From Candidatus Gracilibacteria bacterium CG17_big_fil_post_rev_8_21_14_2_50_48_13 (GTDB lineage Bacteria > Patescibacteriota > Gracilibacteria > 1-14-2-50-48-13): a stretch of 64,000 nt of DNA. The position numbers and the translations under genes were made by a program. The notes beneath the pieces were generated by a model. It saw only the letters and a list, made by a program, of their open reading frames with translations, ran no database searches and was not told the origin of the DNA. The DNA is taken from the NCBI GenBank assembly GCA_002783265.1, contig PFFG01000006.1, positions 1 through 64,000 on the forward strand, given 5' to 3'. This document shows positions 1 through 7,367 of this stretch, piece after piece (the stretch's first letter is position 1; each line of letters opens with the position of its first letter).

Positions 1-2
1 TG

Positions 3-140
3 TTACTGGAAAAAATGCGTCATGCAAATAAAAAGTTGGCAAAAAAACACCAAGAAAATACATATATTACCGAAACAACAATATTTGCTTTTGTCACCTT
101 AAATATGTGTAGTATTTATAAGGAATTTTTTCCGTTTTAG
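3..140 (+). CDS. possible C-terminal end of an unknown protein (5' truncated by window)
   Basis: An open frame runs from the left edge to a TAG stop and would encode about 45 residues, rich in Lys, Glu and Asn at first and ending in aromatic residues (MCSIYKEFFPF). No family is recognisable. The following bases contain no obvious terminator hairpin. It may be the tail of a gene lying outside the window or chance open frame in AT-rich DNA; confidence is low. Confidence 0.25.
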   Translation, partial: LLEKMRHANKKLAKKHQENTYITETTIFAFVTLNMCSIYKEFFPF

Positions 141-156
141 ACAATTGTCAAGCAAG

Positions 157-174
157 CCCCCCCCCAAAAAAAAA
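157..174. repeat. C9A9 homopolymer tract
   Basis: Nine C followed by nine A lie between the edge ORF and the convergent gene at 191-652, outside both coding regions. Such tracts are slippage-prone. Read on the minus strand it gives T9G9 just downstream of the stop of the 191-652 gene. Confidence 0.8.
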
Positions 175-190
175 TACACATATCCTTGCC

Positions 191-652
191 TTATTTTTTC
201 TTCGCCCATTCTACAACCTCCCTATAAAGACTCTCCGCATCTTTATCAACAATCTCGGCACACATGCACATGTGTTCGCGATAATAAAGAACCATCTGCT
301 GAAAAACCTCCTGAGGAAGAGTATAGAAATCTGAACAATTGGCGCCACTGGAGACCTCAAAAAATGCCCGGTTGGGAAACTTTGACGCTCCAATGACCGA
401 TCGAAAATCTTGAATGTGAATGTGCATTTCATGCATTAAGCGAACCAGTTGTTGCACTTCCTCCCGTGTTAGTGTCACACGATCAGGAGTCCGTGATCGC
501 GGTTTAACCGTTAGAGCACTCTGCTTCTGTACAGCACGACTTGTATTCTTCGTAATATCGCGTGGATCCACCCGCTCTTCATGTTGAATAGGAACAGTCG
601 ATGCTCTTTTCACTTGCTCAACTTTTTCATGAACATCTTCAAACTTGGTCAT
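191..652 (-). CDS. hypothetical protein, 153 aa
   Basis: Family not recognised. The protein is soluble and charged, with no signal peptide or membrane segment. The N-terminal third (about 1-60) is Lys/Glu/Gln rich and probably helical. The middle (about 62-85) has a His/Met-rich helix beginning with the sequence TREEVQQLVRLMHEMHIHIQDF. Two close cysteines (CMCAEI) lie near residue 130. It reads as a genuine gene because composition and codon use resemble the neighbours and no longer frame competes. It stands alone, convergent with the edge ORF. Confidence 0.55.
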   Translation of the reverse strand: MTKFEDVHEKVEQVKRASTVPIQHEERVDPRDITKNTSRAVQKQSALTVKPRSRTPDRVTLTREEVQQLVRLMHEMHIHIQDFRSVIGASKFPNRAFFEVSSGANCSDFYTLPQEVFQQMVLYYREHMCMCAEIVDKDAESLYREVVEWAKKK

Positions 653-717
653 ACAAGTTAAATCTTACAGAATCGGGAGACACCGCTCAGACGCTTAATC
701 ACCCCCAACAAAAAGCA

Positions 718-776
718 CCTGATCCGGACGCCCATCTGCACGCAGATGTGGCATCAGGGTGCGTTCCGCAGAACGC
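718..776. other. two tandem strong hairpins in intergenic DNA
   Basis: Hairpin 1 pairs CCTGAT (718-723) with ATCAGG (753-758), and inside it GCC-CATCTG (730-738) with CAGATG-T-GGC (743-752) around a CACG loop. Hairpin 2 pairs GCGTTC (761-766) with GAACGC (771-776) around CGCA. They lie in the roughly 290-base gap 653-943 between divergent genes. There is no T-tract after either, so they do not look like plain terminators. The rest of the gap shows nothing convincing. Confidence 0.6.
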
Positions 777-943
777 GCTATTATCGCTGGTATTCCAGAG
801 AAAGTATATCAGCAAATACTGCGCTTAGACTACCTACTTTCGAAAAAGCAGACAAGTTTTTCCATCATCACAGACGAGCCCTACCCTTTCCCACCAACAA
901 AATTACAGTACACTGAACACGTCATCCTCTTACTGAAGAATCT

Positions 944-1231
944 ATGCACTACCAACCGCGCCCGGAATCACAGTCAGATCAAATGGAGCTGAGTAACATT
1001 GGCAAGGTCAACGGACTTCTATTTTCCTTCAACAAGCTCTTACAAGAGGCAGGACTCACAAATTTTCAACGACAAACAGCCAAAACGCCTGAAGAGGCGC
1101 ATGTGCTCTGCCAGGGTATTCAAGATTTCTTTTGGAAAGTGATGAGAAAGGAGATTGCCCTTCATCCGAAGTATGGTGACACCCTTGCAAACATCGCAGA
1201 ACGCATTGAAGAAATCGAAGAGGAGCTATAG
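944..1231 (+). CDS. hypothetical protein, 95 aa
   Basis: Small soluble protein of unknown family, predicted mostly helical and ending in a very acidic tail (ERIEEIEEEL). Contains one Cys and a Trp-containing helix (QDFFWKVMRKE). The start at 944 is assumed. An alternative ATG lies at 983, and neither has a Shine-Dalgarno site, which is normal in this window. No functional inference from context. Confidence 0.5.
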   Translation: MHYQPRPESQSDQMELSNIGKVNGLLFSFNKLLQEAGLTNFQRQTAKTPEEAHVLCQGIQDFFWKVMRKEIALHPKYGDTLANIAERIEEIEEEL

Positions 1232-1335
1232 AATACGAAGTAACTCTTTTTGGTTTTGTCACGTGCATAATAACCGCTTTTCGTACGGATTTTTTACGGT
1301 TTCTTTGATTTGTCAATATACCAGTTATCCTAGAC

Positions 1336-1734
1336 CTATCCTTGAAAAACTTTCAAGAACTGCATCACATTTGGGAACAAGCGCACTTCAAGCGCCTCCT
1401 CTGCAGTAAAATACCTCAGTTCGACACATTCCTTCGAAGGAACAAAGTCGAGATTTTTGAGAGATGCTCTGTAGATCACGTTACAAAAGGGCGTATTATG
1501 CTCATTTCGCGTCGTCACGAAGTACACAGGAGCATCCCCAATATCCATAAGGGTCAACCCTGTCTCTTCCATCACCTCCCGACGTAGTCCCGTGTGTGGA
1601 TCCTCATCATGATCAAGTCCCCCACCCAACAAATCCCAACCACCATTATCTTCGCGAGACAGTAAAAATCGCCCCTGAACATCCAGGATAAGGGCCTTCA
1701 CACTGACACGATAAAAACAACTTGGTAGGTCCAT
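1336..1734 (-). CDS. Nudix hydrolase, 132 aa
   Basis: Nudix (MutT) fold hydrolase of X-diphosphate compounds; substrate unknown. A complete Nudix box is visible: Gly38, five residues, Glu44, seven residues, then REVMEETGL at 52-60. The preceding WDLLGGG is typical. Length is normal for a single-domain member. The ATG directly abuts the stop codon of the upstream TspO gene (1735-1737), so the two are almost certainly co-transcribed, probably under the divergent MarR regulator. Housecleaning of oxidised nucleotides is possible but not shown. Confidence 0.9.
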   Translation of the reverse strand: MDLPSCFYRVSVKALILDVQGRFLLSREDNGGWDLLGGGLDHDEDPHTGLRREVMEETGLTLMDIGDAPVYFVTTRNEHNTPFCNVIYRASLKNLDFVPSKECVELRYFTAEEALEVRLFPNVMQFLKVFQG

Positions 1735-2205
1735 TTAATTGAGAATAGCGAGAGATATATTTAAAAGAGTCGCAAAGGAAACCCAGGCAAGGTATGGAAC
1801 CAGCAACCATCCCGCAGTTTTTTGCACACGAAAAGCCAAAACTGTCAGATACACAATGAGTCCAAGTAAAAGAAGAATCACTACAGCTCCACCAATAAGC
1901 TGCTGTAGCCCAAAAAACACTAGGCTCCATGCCAGATTGAACACAAGCTGCACACCATACACAACCAGTGCTTTTCGCGCGTAAGGCCGCTCTCTATGCA
2001 TCCAAAGAAGATAGGCTGAAACACCCATTGCCGCATACAGGAGCGTCCATACAGGACCAAATATCCAGCTCGGCGGCGTAAAGAAAGGCTTCGCTAGACC
2101 TGCATACCATGTAGGAATATTGGGAACTGTCGCAAGAGAACCAAGAATACCCGCGAGTTCTGCAATCATTATTGAGAGAAGCGCCCCAAAAACATGTTTG
2201 ATCAT
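1735..2205 (-). CDS. TspO/MBR family membrane protein, 156 aa
   Basis: TspO (tryptophan-rich sensory protein, peripheral benzodiazepine receptor homologue), an integral membrane protein with five helices that binds tetrapyrroles or related ligands in other bacteria. Family signature residues are visible: WYAGLAKPFFTPPSWIFGPVWTLLY near 33-57, then Trp-rich helices to the C-terminus. The frame is open to 2292, but the 29 extra N-terminal residues are charged and absent from the family, so the internal Met (2205) is preferred. It abuts the Nudix gene and is divergent from MarR, suggesting stress- or ligand-responsive control. Confidence 0.9.
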   Translation of the reverse strand: MIKHVFGALLSIMIAELAGILGSLATVPNIPTWYAGLAKPFFTPPSWIFGPVWTLLYAAMGVSAYLLWMHRERPYARKALVVYGVQLVFNLAWSLVFFGLQQLIGGAVVILLLLGLIVYLTVLAFRVQKTAGWLLVPYLAWVSFATLLNISLAILN

Positions 2206-2300
2206 CGTGCATTGCAAGGAAATAGACTGTTTCTTGTTCGAGTATACAGGATGTCGAAGGAGAAGAAAGCGTACTTGATTTTTTATCTTCATTCTATAGA

Positions 2301-2317
2301 ATCTTTATATTAAAGAT
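2301..2317. promoter_or_regulatory. palindromic operator candidate for MarR
   Basis: ATCTTTA-TAT-TAAAGAT, a perfect 7-bp inverted repeat with a 3-bp centre, lies between the divergent MarR gene (starts 2330) and the TspO-Nudix pair. Size and placement fit a MarR dimer site giving autoregulation and control of tspO. That the protein binds it is inference. Confidence 0.6.
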
Positions 2318-2329
2318 AATTTACGATTG

Positions 2330-2764
2330 ATGTATAGCAGCCTTAAAGCACAATATGCAGTACTTGTCGCACTTCGAGCAGCCTTCGACAGCGAGAGAAC
2401 GTGGCGTCGGGAAACAGCAAAAGCACTCAAGCTCACAGAGACCGACATTAGTGGACTTTTTGCAGTGCTCACAACAGAACCCTGCACGCCAGGTGACTTT
2501 CAAAAACAAACAGGACTTACGTCAGGAGCAGCCACAACAGCCATAGATCGGCTGGAAAAACTTGGTTATCTCAAAAGACAGGTCAGCAAAACAGATCGAA
2601 GGCGCATTCATCTCGTCCCCATCGCAAAAAAGATGACACGCGTGACAAATAGTCTTGAAAAACGCGCTCAACAGTTTCTCGATATTACAGAACAATTTGG
2701 CCTGGAGGAACTTGCCATTTTACGTCGATTTCTCGGCGGCATTGTGCACCTCAATGAGAAGTAA
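2330..2764 (+). CDS. MarR family transcriptional regulator, 144 aa
   Basis: Winged-helix MarR-type repressor. The recognition segment GLTSGAATTAIDRLEKLGYL followed by RQVSKTDRRRIHLVPI (wing with the conserved D-x-R-R) is diagnostic, and N- and C-terminal helices for dimerisation flank it. ATG 2330 is preferred to the TTG one codon upstream. The 3' end overlaps the convergent GIY-YIG gene by 45 bp. The gene is divergent from tspO-Nudix with a palindrome between them, so it probably regulates itself and that pair. The inducer is unknown. Confidence 0.88.
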   Translation: MYSSLKAQYAVLVALRAAFDSERTWRRETAKALKLTETDISGLFAVLTTEPCTPGDFQKQTGLTSGAATTAIDRLEKLGYLKRQVSKTDRRRIHLVPIAKKMTRVTNSLEKRAQQFLDITEQFGLEELAILRRFLGGIVHLNEK

Positions 2765-2998
2765 TTTTGCACTTCGTTTCATGCGCTTAATGGCACGCTC
2801 ACGCAGGAGCGCGTCGCTTTTTGAGTAGCCTTCTTCAGTATATACAACTGTCAGTGGCGCACGTCCCCGCGTGTATTTTGCCCCCTTCCCCTCACGATGA
2901 AGCTCCAAACGGCGAGGTAAATCATTAGTGATCCCACAATACAAGGTGTCGTCAGCACACCTGAGCATATAGACTGTATAGCGTGATTCTTGTGTCAT
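2720..2998 (-). CDS. GIY-YIG family endonuclease-like protein, 92 aa
   Basis: Stand-alone GIY-YIG nuclease domain of the small YhbQ/UPF0213 type. Visible are YTVYMLRC (the GIY strand), LYCGIT (the YIG strand), the catalytic-type Arg in NDLPRRLELH, the AKYTRGRAPL segment and a Glu-containing helix ALLRERAIKRMKR. Length is normal. Proposed roles are in DNA repair, but the substrates of this subgroup are not settled. The end overlaps the convergent MarR gene. Confidence 0.88.
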   Translation of the reverse strand: MTQESRYTVYMLRCADDTLYCGITNDLPRRLELHREGKGAKYTRGRAPLTVVYTEEGYSKSDALLRERAIKRMKRSAKLLLIEVHNAAEKST

Positions 2999-3082
2999 GC
3001 GTCCAGTATCTGCATTCCAAAAAAAATGACAAGAGCGCCCCAGAAGGTAGCGCTCTTTTCGAGGGAAAATTCCTTTTCAAAC

Positions 3083-3565
3083 CTATTCGGGTTTAAAAGG
3101 CATCTGATCCCAAATTTTTTCTGCCTGCTTAATCTTCTCCCGAAAGACTTTTGCAATGGGGAGTTGCTCCCGGTAAGCAAGCATCTCGTAGGACAGGATG
3201 TCTGTCCCATTATAGAGCTTGTACACTTCCCAGAAGTCTCGTGGTTCAAGCATATCAAGAGCAAGAAGGATCACTTCTTTCGGAGTGATACTATCCTGCA
3301 CGGTAAAGTAAATATCCTTACCGTCGGGAAGAAGCTGATGTGGCTCCCCTCCCGTTAGACATTCCAAGAGAATGCCCGTGGGTGTACCCGTCCGAGCATT
3401 CTTCAGGGGCAGGCACATGAATGGGTTGTCCATTTGCCTGCGGATAATAGTCAGCCACACCATTTTATAGGTCTGGTTTTTCATATCAGAACCCACTTGG
3501 GCTGATACCGCAACAGGAAACGCAAAACCGGAAAAGATCAACAACAGAATCAAACAGAATTTCAT
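3083..3565 (-). CDS. secreted hypothetical protein, 160 aa
   Basis: A Sec signal peptide is clear: MKFC, a hydrophobic run of about 15 residues, then a small-residue cleavage region (VAVSAQV) near residue 22. The mature part (about 138 residues) is mixed alpha/beta with two cysteines that could form a disulfide. No domain recognised. It is followed downstream by the GIY-YIG gene on the same strand with an 84-base gap, so linkage is uncertain. Confidence 0.65.
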   Translation of the reverse strand: MKFCLILLLIFSGFAFPVAVSAQVGSDMKNQTYKMVWLTIIRRQMDNPFMCLPLKNARTGTPTGILLECLTGGEPHQLLPDGKDIYFTVQDSITPKEVILLALDMLEPRDFWEVYKLYNGTDILSYEMLAYREQLPIAKVFREKIKQAEKIWDQMPFKPE

Positions 3566-3626
3566 ACCGCACCTCTATTTTTGTTTGCGATTTTTTATCT
3601 GCATGTAAGAAGAAAGTCAAGAGGTC

Positions 3627-3995
3627 CTATTTTGCACGCTTTGCGTATACCAGATTCATTTCTTGTTTTCTCGCGAGAAGTATCTGACGAATCACTTCAT
3701 ACGGCATGGGTAGAGCGAGGGAGAATTGCATTGTTCCCTTCCCCTTTGCATAGGGTGTCAGCACATCGCCTAAACGCTCCTCAATTCCGCGTGTACGAGG
3801 GTAGATGCTCACGTGATGCGGAAATGCAGCAAAATAGAGAAATACCCGGCCGTGGAGTTTGTACGCAGGTATGTTATAGCTCATCTGCTCAACGGCATCA
3901 GGCACTAGCTCTAAAAAAAGAGCCCTGAGTGTTCGTAGTACCTCCTGCGACGCCTTGGGGAAACCTGCGATGTATGTGTCTACTGTTTGAGACAT
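3627..3995 (-). CDS. DUF1801/YdhG-like protein, 122 aa
   Basis: Matches the DUF1801 (YdhG, PF08818) pattern: an N-terminal helix pair ending VPDAVEQMSYNIPAYKLHGRVFLYFAAFPHHVSIYP, then GTMQFSLALPMPYEVIRQILLAR. The fold is small and beta-containing and has no assigned enzyme activity. Length is usual. It follows the PhnB-like gene on the same strand with a 14-base gap and probably shares its transcript. Confidence 0.85.
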   Translation of the reverse strand: MSQTVDTYIAGFPKASQEVLRTLRALFLELVPDAVEQMSYNIPAYKLHGRVFLYFAAFPHHVSIYPRTRGIEERLGDVLTPYAKGKGTMQFSLALPMPYEVIRQILLARKQEMNLVYAKRAK

Positions 3996-4009
3996 GTGGA
4001 TTAGATTGA

Positions 4010-4936
4010 TTATTTTCCCTCAAAAGCGCGCACTAATGGCGCAATTTCTAATTTTTTCATTGGAAGGAAGGCCTGCACAAGACGATCTATCTGCTCCTGT
4101 GCCCCCTGTTGCATCATGTCGCCCAGTATGCGCGGGGTAACTTGCCACGATACACCGTACGCATCCTTACACCAGCCGCATTGTGCCGCCTTGGGCACGC
4201 GGGAGAGTTTTTCCCAGAAATAATCGATCTCGTCCTGATCTTCGCACTCAATGATAAATGAAAAGGCCTCGTTGAAAGCAAAGGCATGATCGTAGGCACT
4301 GTCCATAGCAACAAACCACTGTCCTTCAAGCTCGACATCCGTAAACATCACATCGCCGGGTTTATTGGGTTCCATCCCGGCGGGATACTCGGCAAGTTGA
4401 CCTCGACGCGCCTGCATACGTGCATGCGGGGCGTGAGAAAACAGATCCATATACAACTCCGTTGCCTCCCGCGCCTTCCCATAGGCATCCCCCACAAACA
4501 GCATAGAGGGCATCAGCTTTGGACGAGGATCCCCTTCCGGATTCGTCAAAATCAACTGCCAAGAGACACCGAATTTGTCTTGAATCCAACCATAGTGCGG
4601 GCTGAACGGGTACTCACCAAGGGGCATAAGCACCTGTCCCCCCTCAAGAAGTTCCCCCCAAATAGTATCCATGTTTTCCCGCGCCGCTGGATCCTGCGAG
4701 GGATCAAAATTGACCATAAACGACACAGAAGGATTGAGCGTGAAGATGGGCCCAGCGCTAATGGCCATACACTTCTGCCCAAAAATCGTGAAAGAAACCA
4801 GGTCGCTGTCTCCGGAGGGCGTATTTCGCAGGAGCGTGGTGTGATCGATGTGGGACTCAGGAAAAATACGCGTATAGAAGGCGGCTGCTTCTTTTGCTTG
4901 CGTGGCAAACCAGAGATGGGGGATGATTTTTTGCAT
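4010..4936 (-). CDS. PhnB-like tandem VOC-fold protein, 308 aa
   Basis: Two consecutive PhnB/3-demethylubiquinone-methyltransferase-type domains (PF06983, vicinal-oxygen-chelate superfamily). The first, about 1-140, begins MQKIIPHLWFATQAKEAAAFY and ends YGWIQDKFGVSWQLI. The second, about 150-285, ends AAQCGWCKDAYGVSWQVTP. The frame stays open to 5041, but the first domain starts exactly at the Met at 4936, as in the family, and the upstream residues look non-native. Catalytic function is unknown in this family. DUF1801 lies directly downstream. Confidence 0.88.
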   Translation of the reverse strand: MQKIIPHLWFATQAKEAAAFYTRIFPESHIDHTTLLRNTPSGDSDLVSFTIFGQKCMAISAGPIFTLNPSVSFMVNFDPSQDPAARENMDTIWGELLEGGQVLMPLGEYPFSPHYGWIQDKFGVSWQLILTNPEGDPRPKLMPSMLFVGDAYGKAREATELYMDLFSHAPHARMQARRGQLAEYPAGMEPNKPGDVMFTDVELEGQWFVAMDSAYDHAFAFNEAFSFIIECEDQDEIDYFWEKLSRVPKAAQCGWCKDAYGVSWQVTPRILGDMMQQGAQEQIDRLVQAFLPMKKLEIAPLVRAFEGK

Positions 4937-5055
4937 GGAGGAGAAGGAAAAAATGCTCTCCATCCTTATAGCATACCCCGTGTTCTCCAAGCGAAAGTTT
5001 TTGCCAGAATGCAGAGGCTCATGCATTATAGGTGCAATCATCCACCAACCATTCT

Positions 5056-5445
5056 ATGCAGACCTTCCCCACACCAGAAGTATACGTTGCTCAAAGCGCC
5101 ATTCATGGACGTGGTGTCTTTGCTGCACGAGATTTTACCCCTGGTGAAATCATTGAATATGCGCACGCCGTGCGCGTCCCAGCATCTGAGCAACCCTTTC
5201 TGGATCAAACCGTTCTCTACAACTATTACTTTACGTGGAATGGTGACAACGCCATCGTCCTGGGAAATGGTTCCATTTACAATCACTCCTATGCTCCCAA
5301 TGCGCGGTATGACAAGGAGTTTGCCACAAATACACTCATCATCGTCTGCATAGCGCCTATACGCGCCCATGAGGAAATTACCGTCAATTACAACGGAGAC
5401 CCGGCAAATACGTCTCCCGTCTGGTTTGATAAAGGCAACGCTTAG
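5056..5445 (+). CDS. SET domain protein, 129 aa
   Basis: Compact SET-domain protein, family of lysine methyltransferases using S-adenosylmethionine. Seen in order are GRGVFAARDFTPGEIIEYA (SET-N), NHSYAPNARY (the NHS-x-x-PN cofactor/pseudoknot motif) and EEITVNYNGDP, the position of the catalytic Tyr motif. The length equals a bare SET domain with no post-SET cysteine cluster. Start at the Met aligning with family starts; upstream in-frame ATG at 5032 is less likely. Divergent from the PhnB-like gene. The target protein is unknown. Confidence 0.87.
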   Translation: MQTFPTPEVYVAQSAIHGRGVFAARDFTPGEIIEYAHAVRVPASEQPFLDQTVLYNYYFTWNGDNAIVLGNGSIYNHSYAPNARYDKEFATNTLIIVCIAPIRAHEEITVNYNGDPANTSPVWFDKGNA

Positions 5446-5465
5446 GCCTTGGGCGGTTTTCCAAA

Positions 5466-5738
5466 CTACTTGGCATTTTTTGGATTGCGATGGGGACAGC
5501 CCGGCCAGCAACAAGGGCGTTTCATACCGTCCCGCATTTTTGAAAGGCCTTTTTCGATGCGAATGGCGCGGGTTTCAGCCTGTTTACCGGAAGTAACCCA
5601 GCAAATCCACTCGTTACGCGCGATGGGAGAAATAGATTCCCAAAGAGTATGCGTGAAGGGATCAGACAAAATGGCCTTGGCAAAGTCGTCGGGCAGTTCG
5701 TGGAATTCTAGGCCGGGGGAGAGTGTTGTTGAGGGCAT
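5466..5738 (-). CDS. YdeI/OmpD-associated family protein, 90 aa
   Basis: The central sequence LPDDFAKAILSDPFTHTLWESISPIARNEWICWV followed by ETRAIRIEKGLSKM matches the C-terminal half of the YdeI/OmpD-associated family (PF13376), thought to protect against envelope stress or peptides in other bacteria. A cysteine-rich tail, CCWPGCPH, is added at the C-terminus and could bind metal. The gene is convergent with the SET gene and divergent from the downstream Nudix gene. A long + strand frame covers the same bases but has no protein-like content here. Confidence 0.8.
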   Translation of the reverse strand: MPSTTLSPGLEFHELPDDFAKAILSDPFTHTLWESISPIARNEWICWVTSGKQAETRAIRIEKGLSKMRDGMKRPCCWPGCPHRNPKNAK

Positions 5739-5748
5739 AGCGAGCGAG

Positions 5749-5778
5749 TTGTTTTGTTATGCAACTCTATTGTACAAT
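5749..5778 (+). promoter_or_regulatory. promoter for Nudix gene
   Basis: TTGTTT (5749-5754), 18-bp spacer, TACAAT (5773-5778). The predicted start of transcription, about 5785, lies after the ATG at 5779 and supports translation from 5803. Confidence 0.55.
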
Positions 5779-5802
5779 ATGTCCAGATTCTTCATAAGTG
5801 CA

Positions 5803-6324
5803 ATGAACAAAATCAACACCGGTCGTGCCATCATACGCGTAGAATATCGTGGAACGGACGCCGTGTATCCTGCGGTGCTCCTTGTGCGGGAGAAAAATGG
5901 TCTCTATTCCCTGCCCGGTGGTCAGATGGAGACCTATGAAAAACAAGCGCGCGAAGCCATGATTCGTGAAGTTGCAGAAGAACTGCATATTCGGGTGCAA
6001 AACTCGCTTTTTACCAAACCGCACCATGTGCTCGCATGGGCAAGCACAAAATACCATCATGATATTTTTGAAGTCATTGCCTCAGGAAATCTGCGCATAG
6101 ACCCAAGAGAACTCACAGGTATTGGCTTTTTGAACACCGGGCGAAAGAATCAGATCCCGAAGGAACTGCTCGCAGGTCACGTGAAAGCCCTTATAGACAG
6201 TGGTCTTGTAGAAAACAGGCAAAAACATGGCCTGAGCCCTCTTACGATTCCTAGGGAGTATTTTCGGCCTGTCAAAAATAGCCCTGTTGAGTCTTGGGAG
6301 GTGCAGAAGAAGAAGTTTGGGTAG
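5803..6324 (+). CDS. Nudix hydrolase, 173 aa, atypical box
   Basis: MutT/Nudix-type protein with strand AVLLVREKNGLYSLPGGQMETYEKQA and helix MIREVAEELHI. The box departs from the rule: there is one extra residue between the first Glu and the RE pair, and the usual Gly near the end is His. The metal-binding EE pair is present. The C-terminal 60 residues after the fold (VKALIDSGLVENRQK...) are lineage-specific. The start follows from the upstream promoter; an ATG at 5779 is the alternative. Substrate unknown. Confidence 0.75.
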   Translation: MNKINTGRAIIRVEYRGTDAVYPAVLLVREKNGLYSLPGGQMETYEKQAREAMIREVAEELHIRVQNSLFTKPHHVLAWASTKYHHDIFEVIASGNLRIDPRELTGIGFLNTGRKNQIPKELLAGHVKALIDSGLVENRQKHGLSPLTIPREYFRPVKNSPVESWEVQKKKFG

Positions 6325-6514
6325 AGTTTTGAGGGGTAGGATAGCTGTACAGATGGGTGACCGCCACTCAAGTGACTACCCTACCATGGGTTATGGTAGT
6401 GATCTTTTTATACGCGTCAAACTTGTTTTGTTTCGAAAATCCAATTGGTTGATATTGATCGAGACGTCTCTTAGAATTGCCTCAGCAAAAATGAATTTCT
6501 GTAGACTGTAAAAA

Positions 6515-6946
6515 ATGCAAGTTAACGCCAAGGCTTATCAGAAACGATTAGTTGAGTATCTACATTCAGTAAAAACTCTACCACTTTCATTGCTTGTACA
6601 AGACAGTTGTAGTGAAATTGCACGGCTCCTTGGCTACTGGATCCTTGCAGAGGAGCCTGTACTTGCCCGGATTTTCAAAGGTACTAACCTCACAAGTCTA
6701 CCATCCCACGATGTTCTGGTGCTTACGTGCGCACAGAACATGCAGATTTGGGACCCAACCATTTGGCAAATTCGACCACACGCACAAAGTATTTTAGTGG
6801 ATACATGCCATAATGAAGACGACATTTGTTCAACGTTAACGAAGCACTATGGCGGCAGATGGCACCTTTCTGAAATACTGGAGAAGCAGGTGGATGATAA
6901 CTATCTAGAACAGCTGGAAAGTGTTATTCGTGCGAATATTGGTTGA
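6515..6946 (+). CDS. hypothetical protein, 143 aa
   Basis: Unrecognised soluble protein. N-terminal helices contain DSCSEIARLLGYWILAEEP, the middle has a strand-like stretch DVLVLTCAQNMQIWDPTIWQI, and then LVDTCHNEDDI. The pattern (a Cys/Ser-containing helix, then DPTIWQ and a late strand) vaguely recalls small papain-like or transglutaminase-like folds, but I cannot support that. No Shine-Dalgarno site. The 190-base gap before it holds nothing clear. Confidence 0.6.
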   Translation: MQVNAKAYQKRLVEYLHSVKTLPLSLLVQDSCSEIARLLGYWILAEEPVLARIFKGTNLTSLPSHDVLVLTCAQNMQIWDPTIWQIRPHAQSILVDTCHNEDDICSTLTKHYGGRWHLSEILEKQVDDNYLEQLESVIRANIG

Positions 6947-7008
6947 AGCAGTTGAGGTGTGAGTCACTTCATTTGCTCTATCATCACCGTTTATGAAAGA
7001 GTACAACT

Positions 7009-7347
7009 CTAGATTTTAGACCACACGGCGAGGCCATTGCCATCCGGATCCGTAAAATGAAACCGCCGCCCACCGGGAAAGTCGTAGATATCCTGAGTAA
7101 TGGCACCACCTGCGGCTAGAATGGAATCCCGCGTTGATTCCAGAGCATTAGAGTACAAAATCACCAAGGGAGCGGCGCCAATGGGAGCATTTTGCGCGAA
7201 TCCGCCCTCCATGTGTCCATCATGAAATGCCGCATACTCTGGTCCAAAGTCCTGGAATGTCCAGCCAAAAACCTCGCCATAAAATACTTTGAGAGCAGAA
7301 ATGTTGCGAGCGCCCAGCTCGATGTAGTTGATGGTGTGGTGACGCAT
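7009..7347 (-). CDS. VOC family (glyoxalase-like) protein, 112 aa
   Basis: Single vicinal-oxygen-chelate domain: an N-terminal NYIELGARNISALKVFYGEVFGW unit, a central GGFAQ segment and a C-terminal FHFTDPDGNGLAVW strand with the Glu/Asp-type metal region. Typical of small glyoxalase/bleomycin-resistance relatives; substrate not predictable. It lies 20 bases downstream of the SLH protease gene on the same strand and may be read through from it. Confidence 0.88.
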   Translation of the reverse strand: MRHHTINYIELGARNISALKVFYGEVFGWTFQDFGPEYAAFHDGHMEGGFAQNAPIGAAPLVILYSNALESTRDSILAAGGAITQDIYDFPGGRRFHFTDPDGNGLAVWSKI

Positions 7348-7367
7348 ACAGTTTACAAAAAATAAAT

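Noticed and set aside
759-992. 77-codon + frame between the first two genes
   Set aside because: Begins in the hairpin structure, overlaps the better 944 gene and shows no family or start signal.
5449-5738. N-terminal half of a 291-codon + frame leading into the Nudix gene
   Set aside because: The minus strand there encodes a clear YdeI-like protein, and the Nudix gene has its own promoter.
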